Shown here: piece after piece, positions 9,278-18,126 of the stretch
Layout: every line of letters begins with the position of its first letter
Position numbering within the stretch: position 1 is the stretch's first letter
Origin: CAWCWN01 sp963799245
GTDB taxonomy: Bacteria > Chloroflexota > Ktedonobacteria > Ktedonobacterales > Ktedonobacteraceae
Direction: 5' to 3'
DNA length: 64,000 nucleotides
Assembly: GCA_963799245.1 (NCBI GenBank)
Contig: CAWCWN010000003.1
Location: 2,356,001-2,420,000, forward strand
Notes under the pieces: generated by a model
The model's input: only the letters and a program-made list of their open reading frames with translations
Database searches by the model: none
What the model was told of the DNA's origin: nothing
Position numbers and translations under genes: made by a program

Positions 9278-10868
9278 CATAGGCGCGAACTTAAAGAGAA
9301 AGGGAGGAAAAAAGGGGAAAAAAGAGGGGTGGCAAGCCGTTTTGTGGTACCGTCAAAAAAACTCTCGAAAACGGACCAGGAGAACAACATGCCACCTACC
9401 CCCTATGATACGATGAAGCCCGAGTCTTTGCCAGGGAATCACCCACTTATCCAAGATTGGCAAGAAGAAATCGTGCCTCGCCTCCCAGCCAATGTGGAGA
9501 CACAGGCGCATGTGCTGAAGGCATTGAGACGTCGTCGAGAGATCCGTTGCGCCACGGACTTGCTGCGTGGTCTGCTTGCCTACGTTTACACGCTGCATTC
9601 CTTTGAGCATTTGAGCCTCTGGAGTCTGCTCATCGGAGTCGCCGACATCTCAGCCAATGATTGGCGCAAGCGGCTTCGACAAGCCAGCGATTGGTTGAGC
9701 TGGCTCTTACAGGAACAGCTGGCGGCATCTCGGGCCGTTTCCCCCTGGTTGGTGCGTAGCGGTTTGAGTCGCATCTTGCTCATCGATGGGACGCATTTCA
9801 AATGTCGAGGGCCAGAGGGTCTGGTCTGGAGAGTGCATACGGCCTTTGATTTGTTGACCGGTCGGCTCAGCCAACTGAAAGTCACGGACACCCATGAGGC
9901 CGAACACCTGGAAGTCTTTGATCTGCAAGAGGGAGATCTGGTGATCACGGATCGAGCCAATGGCTATCGTGAACGCTTTCTGTTTGTGCGTCAGCGATGG
10001 GCTCACCTGTTGGTCCGCTTCACCCCGCATACCTTGCCACTGGAAGATGCCAAGGGGAAAGCCATTGAGGTGCTCAAGTGGCTCAAAGGCCGGCATGCCC
10101 CAGCAGGGCGCATCTGTGGTCGGTCGGCCTGGATCAGCGTGGGCGGCCAACGTCTTGAGGTGCGGATCGTCGCCCTGCGTTTGAACCAGGAGCAGACAGA
10201 GAAGGCACAACGAAAGAAAAAGCAAAAGGCGAGCAAACAGCAGAGAAACGTACAAGCAGACACGCTGTATCTAGCAGGATGGGTGATGCTGGTGACCACC
10301 TTACCCCAACAGGATTGGAGTGATGCGGTCATCATCCAACTCTATCAAGCCCGTTGGCAGATTGAGCTGGTTTTCAAGCGGATCAAACAGTTGCTCAAAA
10401 TGCAACGATTACGTTCTACGACCAGAGAGACAGCCCTGGCCACGGTGACGGCTCTCTTGCTGGGATGGGCATTGTTGGAGGAAGAAAGTCAAGAAGTTCG
10501 CCTAGCGATGGCGGATGCGATGCAGTCTGTGGCACAGGAGCCAGCCCCGACCTCTGCTCAGACTCCTGATGCCTCAGGCTGCTGGTGGCAGGCAGAGTGC
10601 TCTGGCCCACTGAGCGAATGGATGCTCGCCGAAGTCAATGTGGACCTCTTGTGTCAACAAATTCGAGGCAGCTACACGGCGGCTCGCTATCGCGCGTGTC
10701 TGCCCCGTTTACAACGATTTCTTTGCAGCGGACTGCGCAAGCGGCCTCATCGCTATCGTCAGGTCTGCCAATGGCTTAGAATGCCTGTGCTGCCCACCGA
10801 ACAAGAGATTGCAGGATAAACGCGATGAACCGTTTGGGAGGCCTTTTTCCCTTAAGTTCGCGCCTATG
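9278..10868 (+). mobile_element. intact IS4/IS231-like insertion sequence, 11-bp TSD
   Basis: Perfect direct repeats GGGATCAGGCC at 9267-9277 and 10869-10879 flank a 1591-bp element. Its ends are inverted repeats beginning CATAGGCGCGAACTTAA on both sides, extending imperfectly further in. An 11-bp duplication fits the 10-12 bp known for IS231-type IS4 elements. Perfect repeats and an open transposase gene indicate a recent insertion. Confidence 0.95.
9389..10819 (+). CDS. IS4-family transposase (IS231-like)
   Basis: 476 residues. Catalytic D in RILLIDGTHF (about 130), D in DLVITDRANGY (about 190), E in YQARWQIELVFKRIKQ (about 325), the last being the IS4 Y-R-E-K signature. The ATG at 9389 follows AGGAGAACA, a good ribosome site. 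The open frame extends 71 codons upstream but that part lies over the terminal repeat and outside the element. Full-length, with no disabling change visible, so probably active. Confidence 0.93.
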   Translation: MPPTPYDTMKPESLPGNHPLIQDWQEEIVPRLPANVETQAHVLKALRRRREIRCATDLLRGLLAYVYTLHSFEHLSLWSLLIGVADISANDWRKRLRQASDWLSWLLQEQLAASRAVSPWLVRSGLSRILLIDGTHFKCRGPEGLVWRVHTAFDLLTGRLSQLKVTDTHEAEHLEVFDLQEGDLVITDRANGYRERFLFVRQRWAHLLVRFTPHTLPLEDAKGKAIEVLKWLKGRHAPAGRICGRSAWISVGGQRLEVRIVALRLNQEQTEKAQRKKKQKASKQQRNVQADTLYLAGWVMLVTTLPQQDWSDAVIIQLYQARWQIELVFKRIKQLLKMQRLRSTTRETALATVTALLLGWALLEEESQEVRLAMADAMQSVAQEPAPTSAQTPDASGCWWQAECSGPLSEWMLAEVNVDLLCQQIRGSYTAARYRACLPRLQRFLCSGLRKRPHRYRQVCQWLRMPVLPTEQEIAG

Positions 10869-10888
10869 GGGATCAGGCCATTACCTCT

Positions 10889-11074
10889 TCAAAACCATCC
10901 ATTAGCTTTTAGAATCTCACGCAGGCGGCGCTCTGCCAGTTCTACGTTTTCCAGGGCCTGTGCCAGAATCCGTGCTTCTATTGTGGAGAAAAATTCCTCG
11001 ATTTCGGGATCAATGGAACCGCCGATTAATTCAAGTGCGCGATTCAGTTTAGTGTCCACAATTGCGGTTGACAT
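10889..11074 (-). CDS. small hypothetical protein, predicted helical
   Basis: 61 residues from MSTAIVDTKLNRALELIGG. GAGGTG precedes the start with 8-nt spacing, favouring this ATG over one three codons upstream. The second half (EARILAQALENVELAERR) is charged and helical, possibly coiled coil. No family recognised. The gene stop is 10 bp from the right target duplication of the IS231-like element, so that insertion narrowly missed it. Confidence 0.5.
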   Translation of the reverse strand: MSTAIVDTKLNRALELIGGSIDPEIEEFFSTIEARILAQALENVELAERRLREILKANGWF

Positions 11075-11402
11075 AGCTTGCACCTCATGAGTTCAATGGG
11101 TAAGCAACACGAGATCAATGGGTATGCCTGGTGAACGACCAGGAACTAGCGCGCGCTAATGAGAACTACCTTCATTACTCAATACGAGAGACCGTGACGA
11201 GAAGTTACAATGAATAACTACAGGTTTTCTCACATCAGCCTGGCGGTACATTAACTCAAGTTACGTCCTAGTTTCATATTACATGACGTACTGAAAAATA
11301 CCAAGTTAGGGCTACTATTTTCCTACTAAACTGCATGCTCGCTTGCGACGGGGCAAAGGTAGTCTAGCAGCGCTATTTGGCCCGTCGCAGGCAAGTGAAA
11401 TG
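11075..11402. other. intergenic, no gene seen
   Basis: AT-rich spacer between two minus-strand genes. GCGACGGGGCAAAGG...GCCCGTCGC near 11345-11392 are possible stem arms after the cupredoxin gene (minus-strand 3' side), a candidate terminator without a convincing U-run. Confidence 0.3.
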
Positions 11403-11849
11403 CTACTTTACGGTAATGGCTAGATCCATATTGACGTGCACAGTGCAGTAGAGATGAAATGTGCCAGCCGTTGTGAATGGGCCGACCGTTTTGCTATCTC
11501 CGGCACTGCTGAACTGCAGATTGCTGACGGTAGGAGCTCCCGGTTCCTTTCCCGGCTTGGGGGTGCCACTTGCGTCATACGTGCCGTTGGCTATAATGTG
11601 GACGACGGCGACATCATCGACCAGCTTAAGTGAAGAGCCCTTCGCAATGCTGATGCTTGATTGCAAAAAGGTGGTGTTACCCATGTGGACCGTGTTGCCA
11701 CCGCCGCTACTGCTGCCACCGTTACCGGAGGAGCCCCCGTTTTGGGCGCTTTCACTTGTGCCAGGGCGAGCACAGGCAGCTAGCAGAACACTGCCTATGG
11801 CTAAAACTGCAAGCATCAGTGTCAGAAACCCGAGCCGCTTTTTACACAT
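11403..11849 (-). CDS. cupredoxin-like lipoprotein
   Basis: 148 residues. Signal peptide with lipobox (VLLAAC, Cys about 26), then a Ser/Gly-rich linker and a plastocyanin-like domain. Copper ligands can be placed: His in VVHIIANG, then Cys, His and Met in LYCTVHVNM near the C-terminus, matching type 1 blue copper spacing. It should sit on the outside of the membrane, anchored by lipid, and carry or sense electrons or copper. The missing step is only which partner it serves: no oxidase genes are adjacent. Single gene on this strand, with its own promoter presumably above 11850. Confidence 0.85.
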   Translation of the reverse strand: MCKKRLGFLTLMLAVLAIGSVLLAACARPGTSESAQNGGSSGNGGSSSGGGNTVHMGNTTFLQSSISIAKGSSLKLVDDVAVVHIIANGTYDASGTPKPGKEPGAPTVSNLQFSSAGDSKTVGPFTTAGTFHLYCTVHVNMDLAITVK

Positions 11850-12328
11850 GCCTTACTTTCTCTCCAATCATACTGTATAGATCTTCACCTCTTCCATAAC
11901 GACGGTGACTCTCGCGGCGATCTAAATAAGCGTGAAAAAGTAGAGAGGCGCCGTAGGATGAATGAATAACCACTCTATATTCTATTTCATATCATAGACG
12001 TGTATGCAAGGAAGTAGGAATAAGGAGAGTACCTGAGATTCGCTCGGGTCAGTACCTGATTTATCTGAAGCATATATTTACCATTTAGATGGAATGTCTC
12101 AACAAATATCTTTATTAGAATACATTAGATAATGATTAGTAAGTACTATTGCAGTGCTTTATATGTTGATTTTTTAGAACTGCCGCGCTAAGCTAGAGAA
12201 TGTCGTAGAGATGACCCGAGCTTGCGCTCTATGGACACGGGATTGTAGTGAAGAGCTCTGGTAAACAAAAGCCGTAGATGAGCGGACCATTACATTTCTT
12301 CATCTTGAGGTTCAAGGAGGTAATAGAT
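11850..12328. other. divergent intergenic region
   Basis: Lies between the cupredoxin gene (minus) and the start of the split SRPBCC gene (plus), so it should hold promoters in both directions. AT-rich. AAGGAGG at 12315-12321 is the ribosome site of the plus-strand gene. No operator could be defined. Confidence 0.5.
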
Positions 12329-12427
12329 ATGGCGAATATTGCAGGCTTAGCAGAACACCATGCTTCCGTGACTGTCGATGCTCCGGTGCACCAGGTTTAT
12401 AGTCTATTCACCCACTTTAATGACTTC
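12329..12427 (+). pseudogene. SRPBCC gene, 5' part (33 codons) cut by the integrative element
   Basis: Starts ATG after AAGGAGG and reads MANIAGLAEHHASVTVDAP then VHQVYSLFTHFNDF before the element begins. This is the first beta strand and helix of a START/SRPBCC (polyketide cyclase/dehydrase, RatA-like) fold. The rest of the protein lies at 27300-27986. Joining codon 33 (TTC) to CCA at 27300 gives FNDFPKFMSFVKEV, the same as the intact homologue at 16436-16918. The whole gene would be 261 residues. Function of this subfamily is unknown; SRPBCC proteins bind hydrophobic ligands. Confidence 0.93.
12421..12427. other. attL core
   Basis: TGACTTC shared with attR. To the right lies the element half-site TCAAAGTTAACGACACAAT. 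The recombinase reading frame uses host bases for its last codons and stop (TAA at 12417-12419). Confidence 0.75.
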
Positions 12428-13843
12428 TCAAAGTTAACGACACAATTTTAGGCGGACGCACCTCAAACACAATGCGCTCCGGGCAGTCCTTGGCAGGATA
12501 GACCTTTGCCGTTATGCCTAAGATTCGTATTGCGGTGCGCTTATCTTCCCAACTGGGTATCCAGTTAGGATCGTCAAGAAGTGGCCGTGCGGTATTTGTC
12601 CATGCTTCGAGTTTGGCAATCTCTTCTTCAAATTCCCTTTGCTCCTCTTCCAGTTCTTCAACATCCATAAGCATCGAGGCAATTCGTCGCTTTTGGATAT
12701 TCAAATCAGTTATCCGCGCCTTAATGTGGATCTTCTCATCGTCATCGGCAACTTCCCCGAAAAAGATTAAATTAGAGATCCGCTTATTGATTTCCTCAAT
12801 GGCTGCTTTGACATCAATGAGGGATCTTGTTGTTTCTTCTCTTCTCGAAATGCGTCAATCTGAGCGCGTACTTTCTCAGGACAGCGATTATATTCACACA
12901 CAAGGTTCCATGCGAGAGCATCAACATTATGCACATAGATACTAAGCGCGTGATTATGAATACTATCCTCAAGGCCTGTTTTGCGGGCGCAAAAGTATTC
13001 AGGGGGATTCGGCTTACTCCCTCTATATACTTTTGTATGGTGTTTGACATGGAGTGTCCTTCCGCAAATGCCACACTTCAAGTAGCCATTACGCATAATG
13101 CCTGTTTCGGGGTCGTGGTTATTCCTATTGGCATTGGTTCGATTATAAGCAAGTTGCTCTTGGACGGCCTGAAATTGCGACAGAGAGACAATAGCAGGGA
13201 CTAATCCGTCGGGAAGGAGGATCTGCTCTTCAACGGGTCGTTTTGATACATGCTGTTTCTCTCTTTGTAATCTGAATACGCGGATGTTTTCTCCTGTGTA
13301 CCAGTCACTGGTGGCGATCTGATAGATCGTGCCGAAATTCCAATTCTTTTTCCCTTTCCGGGTAGGAACTCCCAGCTGCGTTAAACGGATAGCAATAGCC
13401 CGAAGCCCCATCCCTGAAAGAACACTGTCGAAAACATACCGTACCAGCATATAATAGCTCCACTGTGCTCCTTCGGGGTCAGTATAGATGATCTCGTCAT
13501 CTATTTCGTAGCGGGCACGGTTATATTTGTTTCCGTTGACATAGCGATAGCCATATTTAGGAAGCCCCTGGTCGGTTAAATTATTTTCCGCCCGATCCTT
13601 TCGTCCTCTGTTTGTCTTATAGACTATCTTGTTGCGTTCTGTCTCGTTCATAAACATCATGACAGCGCGCATTAGATGTCCGGCCGGCGTATCATCAAAC
13701 TTCTCTGTGACTGCCTCGATCTTGATTTTATACTGTCTCTCAAGCAAGTCAATAATCACGGCCTGCTCAATAAAATCACGTCCTAGTACTACAGTCCCAC
13801 ATAAAACGGAAACGTGGTAAAATGGGTGAGGAGGTGAAGATGC

Positions 13844-15043
13844 ATGAAGACAGAAGAAGGAACGGAGCAAGAAGCGAGCGCAGTCGAGAAGGAACTGAGC
13901 CTCATCAGCCAGGGAACCAACATCCTGAACGAGCTGTCTGGTCGGATCGGGTCGCACTTTCGCCGCGCTGAGGTGAGAAAGCGTGTGCGGTACTACCTGC
14001 AAGGACTGTTGGCTCCCGTGGGGCGCAAGAACGGCTGGCAACTGGCCGAGGAACTGAGGGAAGCAAACGCACACGGGGTGCAACGTCTGCTGGCGGAGGC
14101 CGACTGGGATGAGGAGGCGGTGCGCGATGATCTGCGGGCCTACGTGATGGAGCACCTGAGAGAAGAAGGCGGGATCCTGGTGGTCGATGAGACAGGCTTC
14201 ATCAAGAAAGGCAAGAAGTCGGCAGGGGTGGCGCGGCAATACAGTGGGACGGCCGGGCGGCGGGAGAACTGCCAGGTCGGGGTCTTCCTGCTGTATGCGA
14301 GCCGATCAGGTCAGGCCTTCATCGATCGCGCGCTCTACCTGCCGCAGGAGTGGACGGTGGATCGGGTGCGCTGCCGCGAAGCAGGCATCCCCGACGAGGT
14401 GAAGTTTGCCACCAAGGGCGAACTGGCCCAGCAGATGTTGACGCGGGCCTTTGCGGCTGGCGTGTCGGCCGACTGGGTGGTGGGGGATGTGGTCTACGGC
14501 TACGACGAGCTGCGGCTGTTTCTGGAGGAGCAGCAGCAGAACTACGTGGTGGCGGTGCCCGAGACCCACATGGTCTGGGTCCAGGGCAGGCCACAGCCGG
14601 TCGGGCTTCTCGCCGCGCTGTTGCCGCCGGAAGCCTGGGTGGTGCTCTCGGCGGGAGAGGGCAGCAAAGGGCCGCGGCTGTACGAATGGGCCTGGCTGCA
14701 GTTGCCGGCGCAGACGGAAGGCCCGAATGAGCGAGCACGCTTCATCCTGATCCGACGCAGCCTGGCGGATCCAAGCAAGCGGGCGTACTATCGGGCCGCC
14801 GGTCCAGCCCAGACGACGCTGGCCGAACTGGTGCGGGTGGCGGGCAGCCGGTGGAAGGTCGAAGAGGGCTATGAACAAGCCAAGGGCGAAGTGGGACTCG
14901 ATGAGTATGAAGTGCGGACGTGGCGTGCCTGGTACCGCTACGTGACGCTGGCCTTGCTGGCCTACGCGGCTCTGGTGGTGATGCAAGGGCAAGCGCGTGA
15001 GGAGGAAAAAAAAGTGGAGCAGCCCTCGAGCGGATCGCACTGA
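13844..15043 (+). CDS. IS701-family transposase
   Basis: 399 residues. First catalytic Asp in GGILVVDETGFIKKG (about 110), second Asp in WVVGDVVYGYDELR (about 215), Glu in WKVEEGYEQAKGEVGLDEY (about 345). Strongly GC-rich compared with the recombinase it interrupts. GAGGAGG lies about 10 nt before the ATG. The last residues continue as VEQPSSGSH and the frame ends, while homologous-looking sequence (VPEVRRLLQVV) continues in the next frame, so the extreme C-terminus may be slightly shortened by a frameshift. Confidence 0.9.
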   Translation: MKTEEGTEQEASAVEKELSLISQGTNILNELSGRIGSHFRRAEVRKRVRYYLQGLLAPVGRKNGWQLAEELREANAHGVQRLLAEADWDEEAVRDDLRAYVMEHLREEGGILVVDETGFIKKGKKSAGVARQYSGTAGRRENCQVGVFLLYASRSGQAFIDRALYLPQEWTVDRVRCREAGIPDEVKFATKGELAQQMLTRAFAAGVSADWVVGDVVYGYDELRLFLEEQQQNYVVAVPETHMVWVQGRPQPVGLLAALLPPEAWVVLSAGEGSKGPRLYEWAWLQLPAQTEGPNERARFILIRRSLADPSKRAYYRAAGPAQTTLAELVRVAGSRWKVEEGYEQAKGEVGLDEYEVRTWRAWYRYVTLALLAYAALVVMQGQAREEEKKVEQPSSGSH

Positions 15044-15045
15044 GC

Positions 15046-15507
15046 GTGCCAGAGGTGCGTCGCTTGTTGCAAGTGGTGGGCAAGTCGCAGGAAGAACAGA
15101 GCCGGCGGCTGCACTGGTCCGGCTTCCGGCGCAGGCATCAGGCCCAAGCCAGGTACTTCCACCAGGTGCGCCGCGCGCGTCAGGCTCCGCCCGTGTCTTG
15201 CCAGCTGCCCGCTCCCACGCAGGTGCGAGGTCTGCCGGTGCTCACCGATGCCCACTGGGAGCACCTGCGTCCGCTCCTCCCTCCACAGAAACCGCAGACG
15301 GGCCGCCCTGCTACCGATCATCGCTTGATCGTAGAAGGCATGCTGTGGGTGGCCCGGACCGGTTCTTGTTGGCGCGAACTGCCCGAGCGCTTTGGGCCGT
15401 GGTCGACGGTGTCCAGTCGCTATCAACGCTGGGTAAAAGAGGGCTTGTGGGCTCGCATCCTGCAGGTATTGCTTCCGTCTGAGGCTTTGTTCCTGTCCTC
15501 GGCTTGA
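15046..15507 (+). CDS. IS701 tail fused to an IS5-type (DUF4096) N-terminal domain
   Basis: 153 residues from ATG 15046, 2 bp after the transposase stop. Residues 1-50 (VRRLLQVVGKSQEE ... HWSGFRRRHQAQARYFH) look like the natural tail of the IS701 transposase. Residues from about 65 (LTDAHWEHLRPLLPPQKP ... WRELPERFGPWSTVSSRYQRW) are the DUF4096 N-terminal domain of IS5-type transposases, without a catalytic core. Either a passenger carried by this IS701 type or the scar of an older IS5 copy. Not known to be expressed. Confidence 0.6.
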   Translation: MPEVRRLLQVVGKSQEEQSRRLHWSGFRRRHQAQARYFHQVRRARQAPPVSCQLPAPTQVRGLPVLTDAHWEHLRPLLPPQKPQTGRPATDHRLIVEGMLWVARTGSCWRELPERFGPWSTVSSRYQRWVKEGLWARILQVLLPSEALFLSSA

Positions 15508-15795
15508 GCCTTCTAAGTGGGACTGTAGTACTAGGCATGAATACTCTGTTACTACAAGCACGTCTATTTCCTTTTTTCGTGCCGCTTCCACAATACTCAT
15601 GAATTGCGGTCGCTCCCTGAATGGGAGATAAAAGGCTGTTTTGGCTTCAGGATACATATGGTCATCGGAAATATCGCCTCCTTTCGCGGCGACATATTTT
15701 CTGATGGACTTTGCCTGGGATTCAAGTGTTCCGCTATCTTCTTTGGAAGGATCGGATACTCGTGGGTATCCTGCGTAAATGAGGTGCGTTCTCAT

Positions 15796-16228
15796 GCCCA
15801 AGTACTCCTTTGAAAGTTGGGCAAGACTAAGGGAATGCAAGGTCGGTCTCCTCTAAATCTCAATGAGACCGACACATCGACCAGCATGGTGCAATGAGGG
15901 TAATCGATCATCACGCATTCCCAATAATGGTGGGATGACTATGTTTCCGGTGTGGACAGAAACACAGTCTGCATTCTTACTCCCTAGTATACCCGATAGT
16001 TTTAACGACATGCAAGACCTCCGAAGTAGTGGAGGAGCGAACAATCATATATTCCAAACCGGCTACTGTTTTTTGATCCTGCCCTAGGGATCGATCTTTA
16101 GCACGAAGCGTTATGAGCAGAATCCAGTGTCATTATACGTTGTATAGCGTGGTTTGACAACATTTACGGAACACATTGACATAGGGAGAGCCGGCAGCGT
16201 AGAATGCCCAAAAAGCGGGGGAGGCCTG
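15796..16228. other. region between the recombinase and a divergent HTH gene
   Basis: Should hold the recombinase promoter (minus) and that of the HTH gene at 16229 (plus). This head-to-head arrangement of recombinase and excisionase-like gene is common for regulated integration modules. AAAGGAG at about 15806-15812 (minus) is the recombinase ribosome site. No convincing operator seen. Confidence 0.45.
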
Positions 16229-16423
16229 ATGCATGACAATCCACTCATGACGGTGAAAGACGTGGCGCAGGAACTGAAAGTGTCTGACCGATGGGTTACC
16301 AAACAAATCCAGGAGAAAAAATTGCAAGCAATCCGCATCGGGAGGGAATACAGGGTTTATCGGTCAGATTTGGACATGTTTCTTCACAAGCGCAGGACGA
16401 ATCCGGAAGAAACAAATAACTGA
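16229..16423 (+). CDS. excisionase-type helix-turn-helix protein
   Basis: 64 residues, start ATG 16229 behind GGGGGAGG. Sequence MTVKDVAQELKVSDRWV then IRIGREYRVYRSDLDMFL is a MerR-like winged helix as found in the helix_turn_helix_17 (excisionase) group. Such proteins act as recombination directionality factors or small regulators. Lies divergent from the recombinase, which favours the directionality role. Catalytic activity is not expected. Confidence 0.8.
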   Translation: MHDNPLMTVKDVAQELKVSDRWVTKQIQEKKLQAIRIGREYRVYRSDLDMFLHKRRTNPEETNN

Positions 16424-16435
16424 TGCCAGGATGAT

Positions 16436-16918
16436 TCATATAGGGAATAAGTAGTTCGATGACTCAGGATCCAAAGCTCCCTTCGGGGACTGATAAATCA
16501 TGCGCGCAACGTTGTTCAGGTCAATTTGCAGCGCATTCTCAAAACGACTCCCGGCACCCGGTTTTTCACCCACATCGCCCGGGACACCCGCAGGCGGATT
16601 GGATATGATATATACATCAACCCGTGTCTTATTCGAACCTATAGGCCGGAATGTTACTCGACCCGCATTCTCCGAACCGTCGGTCGAGCGCCAACCAATT
16701 TGCTGATCTTCAACCCAGTTTTCGTTCACGGCATCCCATTCGTGGCATCCGACTATATTGGTGACCCAATGGCTGCGCTGATCGGAAAAGTACGTCACTT
16801 CCTTAACGAAGCTCATGAACTTCGGAAATTCATTGAAGTGACTAAAAAGGCTGTACACCTGGTGAACAGGTGCATGTACCGTGACTGACGCATGATGTTG
16901 TGTCCACCCTTGTGCCAT
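16436..16918 (-). CDS. intact SRPBCC protein, homologue of the gene split by the element
   Basis: 160 residues, MAQGWTQHHASVTVHAP to the stop. Ribosome site AAGGA upstream. It matches the reconstructed split gene throughout (HHASVTV.APVHQVYSLF, EDQQIGWR, DVGEK.GAGSRFEN, GALDP.SSNYLF) but lacks that protein's roughly 100-residue low-complexity tail. The attB-equivalent bases are GAATTTCCGAAGTT here versus GACTTCCCAAAATT in the host gene, so the crossover core is changed while the amino acids FPKF stay. This suggests a cargo copy that replaces the disrupted gene and resists integration (inference). Convergent with the HTH gene at 16423, 12 bp apart. Confidence 0.9.
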   Translation of the reverse strand: MAQGWTQHHASVTVHAPVHQVYSLFSHFNEFPKFMSFVKEVTYFSDQRSHWVTNIVGCHEWDAVNENWVEDQQIGWRSTDGSENAGRVTFRPIGSNKTRVDVYIISNPPAGVPGDVGEKPGAGSRFENALQIDLNNVARMIYQSPKGALDPESSNYLFPI

Positions 16919-17317
16919 ATTATTTTCACCATCCTTTCAGCGTTTTGTCGTATATCGGCTGTCATAGTGCTACTGTAGCTACCTTGATCGATTTTGGCAA
17001 GCTTTCCAGGACTCCTGAATAAGTTATACCTTAATTCTTACCCATCTTTCATACAAGCTTTCTATATTGTTGCCTACGTGCAAAAGTAGCAATGCGTAAG
17101 TATCCCCACGGGCAGGAGAAGACCTGACCCAAGGAGGCGGGGATGTGGAGATGCCTTGTACCTTTTGTTAACGCCAAATATACACGCCTGCGCCACATAC
17201 GAGACCGTCATGATCCGATTTGTGATGGTTAGCCTTGTATGCCGGATGCGGGCGTTTTCTATGAAGCCACAGTAAGCACCGTGCGGAAGAGGGAAGAGCG
17301 TAGTATCATGAAGAGCC
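16919..17317. other. intergenic upstream of the SRPBCC gene
   Basis: Carries the promoter side of the minus-strand SRPBCC gene. CCAAGGAGGCGGGGATG at 17131-17146 resembles a ribosome site plus ATG, but the frame that follows is short and has no recognisable features. Otherwise empty. Confidence 0.4.
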
Positions 17318-17551
17318 TCAGGGTTTTTGCATTTTCGTTTCCTGAATTCCCAGCGTAAATAACACCGCTTCTTTTTTATACCGCCTGTCTCCTCGTGAGT
17401 TAATCCTGATCGGGGGCAGTTTGCCTCGCTTTCCCTATCGTTTGATAGTCAAAGTTGATACCCGGAGCAGCTGCGCAACCTCTGCAATGGTCAATAAGTC
17501 AGGGAGATTATCAAGAGAAATTGATGGTTTTCTGGGTTGTGGCAGAGTCAT
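17318..17551 (-). pseudogene. excisionase-type HTH gene with in-frame amber codon
   Basis: ATG at 17551 begins MTLPQPRKPSISLDN, then LLTIAEVAQLLRVSTLTIKR, then TAG at 17435-17437, then in the same frame GKRGKLPPIRINSRGDRRYK and a stop at 17318. The motif is the standard excisionase helix-turn-helix in which a Trp normally follows R, so the amber most likely comes from TGG. 77 codons in all. A single nonsense mutation inactivates it unless suppressed. Confidence 0.8.
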
Positions 17552-17633
17552 AGAGTAAGAAGACGGTATCAAACCACTACAGTAAGGTCAATAATGTGTA
17601 TCAAGGCTTTTTTAGTGTTTGCCACTGTGTCAC

Positions 17634-17828
17634 TCACCCCTCAGTATTGTCTTTCGGGCGGGTCGCCCTCTCTTCAAGAAACTTATTGTAGTCATCACGC
17701 CTGATGCGATAGTCACGGCCTACCTTATATGCTCGCAGCTTTTTCTTTCGTATCCATGCGCGGACAGTATCAATCGTCACTCCCAGTTCTTTCGCAATAT
17801 CGTCTACAGATAACCACTCGACACTCAT
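17634..17828 (-). CDS. excisionase-type helix-turn-helix protein
   Basis: 64 residues from MSVEWLSVDDIAKELGV; GGGGGAAC precedes this ATG. The next part VDTVRAWIRKKKLRAYKVGR-like region gives the recognition helix and wing, then RIRRDDYNKFLEE. An in-frame start 13 codons upstream is possible but has no ribosome site. Third such gene in the element, on the same strand as the amber-containing copy 83 bp downstream. Likely a DNA-binding regulator or directionality factor. Confidence 0.78.
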   Translation of the reverse strand: MSVEWLSVDDIAKELGVTIDTVRAWIRKKKLRAYKVGRDYRIRRDDYNKFLEERATRPKDNTEG

Positions 17829-18126
17829 ACCGTTCCCCCAGACCTCATGAAAATACAAGCCTCTCACGGCTTATTTGTGATTTTACACCCAAGGTCAATT
17901 GATTACATAATAGTTCATGTATTACCAACATTCTTCATGTTTTTAGCATAAGCTATTGTAAAGCACTGGTATTTTCATGTATTATTATCAATGCACAAGT
18001 GTTTTCGCTGCTAGCCCGAAGGAGGAAACATGCACCACATACAAGCGGGATCTGCCCCGGATGATACACTCCACAACTGTCCGACTGAGCCAAGTTTGCT
18101 GATAAAGAAGACGCTTCCGACTCCTA

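Larger units (their letters stand above)
13787..15530 (+). mobile_element. IS701-family insertion in the recombinase gene
   Basis: Target duplication CTAG at 13783-13786 and 15531-15534. Terminal inverted repeats TACTACAGTCCCAC at both ends. 1744 bp. CTAG is the known preferred target of IS701. Excision in silico restores the recombinase frame exactly. Confidence 0.95.
12417..15795 (-). pseudogene. large serine recombinase, split by IS701 and frameshifted
   Basis: N-terminal catalytic domain starts MRTHLIYAGYPRVS (ATG 15795, GGAG upstream), with Ser of RVS as the likely nucleophile and ESQ typical of the family. The frame is cut at EYSCL by the IS701 insertion; removing it and one CTAG gives VVTEYSCLGRDFIEQ, in frame. 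Then TAGHLMRAVMMFMNETERN-like catalytic region, recombinase domain (RKGKKNWNFGTIYQI), zinc ribbon (CGICGRTLHVK ... YFCARK) and coiled coil (DVEELEEEQREFEEEIAKL). A frameshift at about 12820-12845 separates the coiled coil from the zinc ribbon. About 540 residues originally. It should catalyse integration and, with a directionality factor, excision. Confidence 0.92.

Noticed and set aside
13787..14239. First 150 codons of the minus-strand frame 12767-14239
   Set aside because: They are antisense to the IS701 transposase; the recombinase part starts only at CTAG.
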